Shown: piece after piece, positions 63,338-64,000 of the stretch | Layout of the letters: every line of letters begins with the position of its first letter | Position numbering within the stretch: position 1 is the first letter of the stretch | Translations under genes and position numbers: made by a program | The notes under the pieces: generated by a model | Databases searched by the model: none | Told to the model about the DNA's origin: nothing | The model's input: only the letters and a program-made list of their open reading frames with translations | Assembly: GCA_943788935.1 (NCBI GenBank) | Contig: CALSSE010000007.1 | Location: forward strand, 62,001-126,000 | Source of the DNA: an uncultured bacterium | GTDB lineage: Bacteria; Myxococcota_A; Bradymonadia; UBA7976; VGTA01 | DNA length: 64,000 nt | Direction: 5' to 3'

Positions 63338-63981
63338 CGGTGACATCCTGAGCAGTGTTGAGGGGGGTTGACACTTTCTTTCGCGGCCTTACCTTCAGCG
63401 GTAGCGAGGAACTCAGTGCGTTGGGCGTCTGTATAGCCCATCGTGGTCACTTCACTCTTCGGCCTAAGGTGATTTTCTGGCTCGCGGTGGCAATCTAGAC
63501 ACCAACCCATGTTGAGGGGCTCAGCGAGACCAACTTCAACCATTTGATCGATGCGTCCATGGCATGACTCACAACCGACCCCTGCTTGAATATGAGCGCT
63601 ATGCTCAAAGTATGCATAGTCCGGAGTCTTATGGATCTTGACCCATTCGATGGGCTTATTCTCAATCCAACTCTCGCGTACTAGGCGAAGTTTAGGGCTA
63701 TCGGTTTTGATTTGGGAGTGGCAGTTCATGCAGGTCTGTGTCGGAGGGACACGAGCAGAGCTCGCCTTCTCGACACCAGTGTGACAATAACGACAGTCTA
63801 AACCGAGCTCACCAGCGTGAAGCCTGTGACTATAAGGCACAGGCTGCTCAGGTGTATAGCCAACGTCGGTAAACTTCGGAGAGAAGTAATACCATACGCC
63901 AGCGATCGCAGTGATCGTTACTACAGGTCCAATTACACCAAAAAAGATCAATGGGATCTTATTGTGCCACTTGGGAAACAC
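63334..63981 (-). CDS. actA: Alternative complex III pentaheme cytochrome subunit ActA (start uncertain)
   Basis: ActA is the multiheme c subunit. Five heme motifs are visible: CRYCH, CMNCH, CESCH, CLDCH and CSGCH. One N-terminal transmembrane segment (IPLIFFGVIGPVVTITAIAG) anchors it. YTPEQPVPYSHRLHAGELG is typical. The GTG at 63981 is the first start visible, but the frame stays open to the right edge of the window, so the true start may lie outside. It is the first act gene in view and overlaps actB by ATGA. Confidence 0.93.
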   Translation of the reverse strand: MFPKWHNKIPLIFFGVIGPVVTITAIAGVWYYFSPKFTDVGYTPEQPVPYSHRLHAGELGLDCRYCHTGVEKASSARVPPTQTCMNCHSQIKTDSPKLRLVRESWIENKPIEWVKIHKTPDYAYFEHSAHIQAGVGCESCHGRIDQMVEVGLAEPLNMGWCLDCHREPENHLRPKSEVTTMGYTDAQRTEFLATAEGKAAKESVNPPQHCSGCHR

Positions 63982-64000
63982 CCAATTCTCGTTGGGCGGG

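Noticed and set aside
1..64000. tRNA, rRNA, insertion sequence or prophage genes
   Set aside because: I looked for T-loop and cloverleaf patterns in spacers, transposase or integrase motifs and terminal inverted repeats and found none.

Overview
The window looks like a chromosomal segment of a Gram-negative, aerobic, flagellated bacterium of the Myxococcota or former Deltaproteobacteria (Bradymonas-like relatives are my best guess, not proven). The reasons are a complete alternative complex III (Act) plus caa3-type oxidase operon, a large Ser/Thr kinase-ATPase-TPR protein, several Cys-rich secreted lipoproteins including one with Asp-rich Cys-bounded repeats, a GAF-GAF class III adenylate cyclase, and phosphatidylcholine synthase. 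Base composition is close to half G+C throughout. I see no insertion sequence, phage, CRISPR array, rRNA or tRNA gene.

1-11.9 kb is envelope and surface rich: a partial Asp-rich repeat lipoprotein transcribed behind an Slt70-like lytic transglycosylase, a Cys-rich lipoprotein, an AidB-type acyl-CoA dehydrogenase, a MORN-repeat lipoprotein, a pentaheme cytochrome lipoprotein and a membrane-anchored SET-like protein. 11.9-24.7 kb holds a giant flagellin (about 1,856 residues) standing alone, a phosphodiesterase of the alkaline-phosphatase superfamily, a small outer-membrane-like protein and a 1,588-residue membrane protein of unknown function.

24.7-39.6 kb is mostly housekeeping: an unusual enoyl-CoA hydratase/thymidylate kinase fusion, and divergently from it a long rightward series of pcs, a HAD phosphatase, exported msrB, an inositol-monophosphatase-like gene, rlmB (frameshifted as read), mutM, glmU, a DUF2231 protein, an adenylate cyclase, a pyrF-pyrE fusion and pyrD. 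Several of these overlap by ATGA, indicating translational coupling. 39.5-50 kb contains an amidohydrolase, a PhoB/PhoR-like two-component pair, the kinase-ATPase, a MurG homologue and a CarH/LitR-like MerR regulator with a B12-binding domain.

50.2-64 kb is one leftward operon: actA-actB-actC-actD-actE-actF, a membrane-anchored cytochrome c, an SCO copper chaperone, then coxB (with a fused cytochrome c domain), coxA, coxC and coxD. The products would carry electrons from quinol through the Act complex and c-type hemes to the caa3 oxidase, probably as a supercomplex.

No single clearly new multi-gene system stands out. The most unusual items are the giant flagellin, the crotonase-thymidylate kinase fusion, the orphan CarH-like B12 regulator, the membrane-anchored SET-like protein beside a pentaheme lipoprotein, the frameshift in rlmB, and short tandem repeats (often 13 bp) in spacers and protein linkers.
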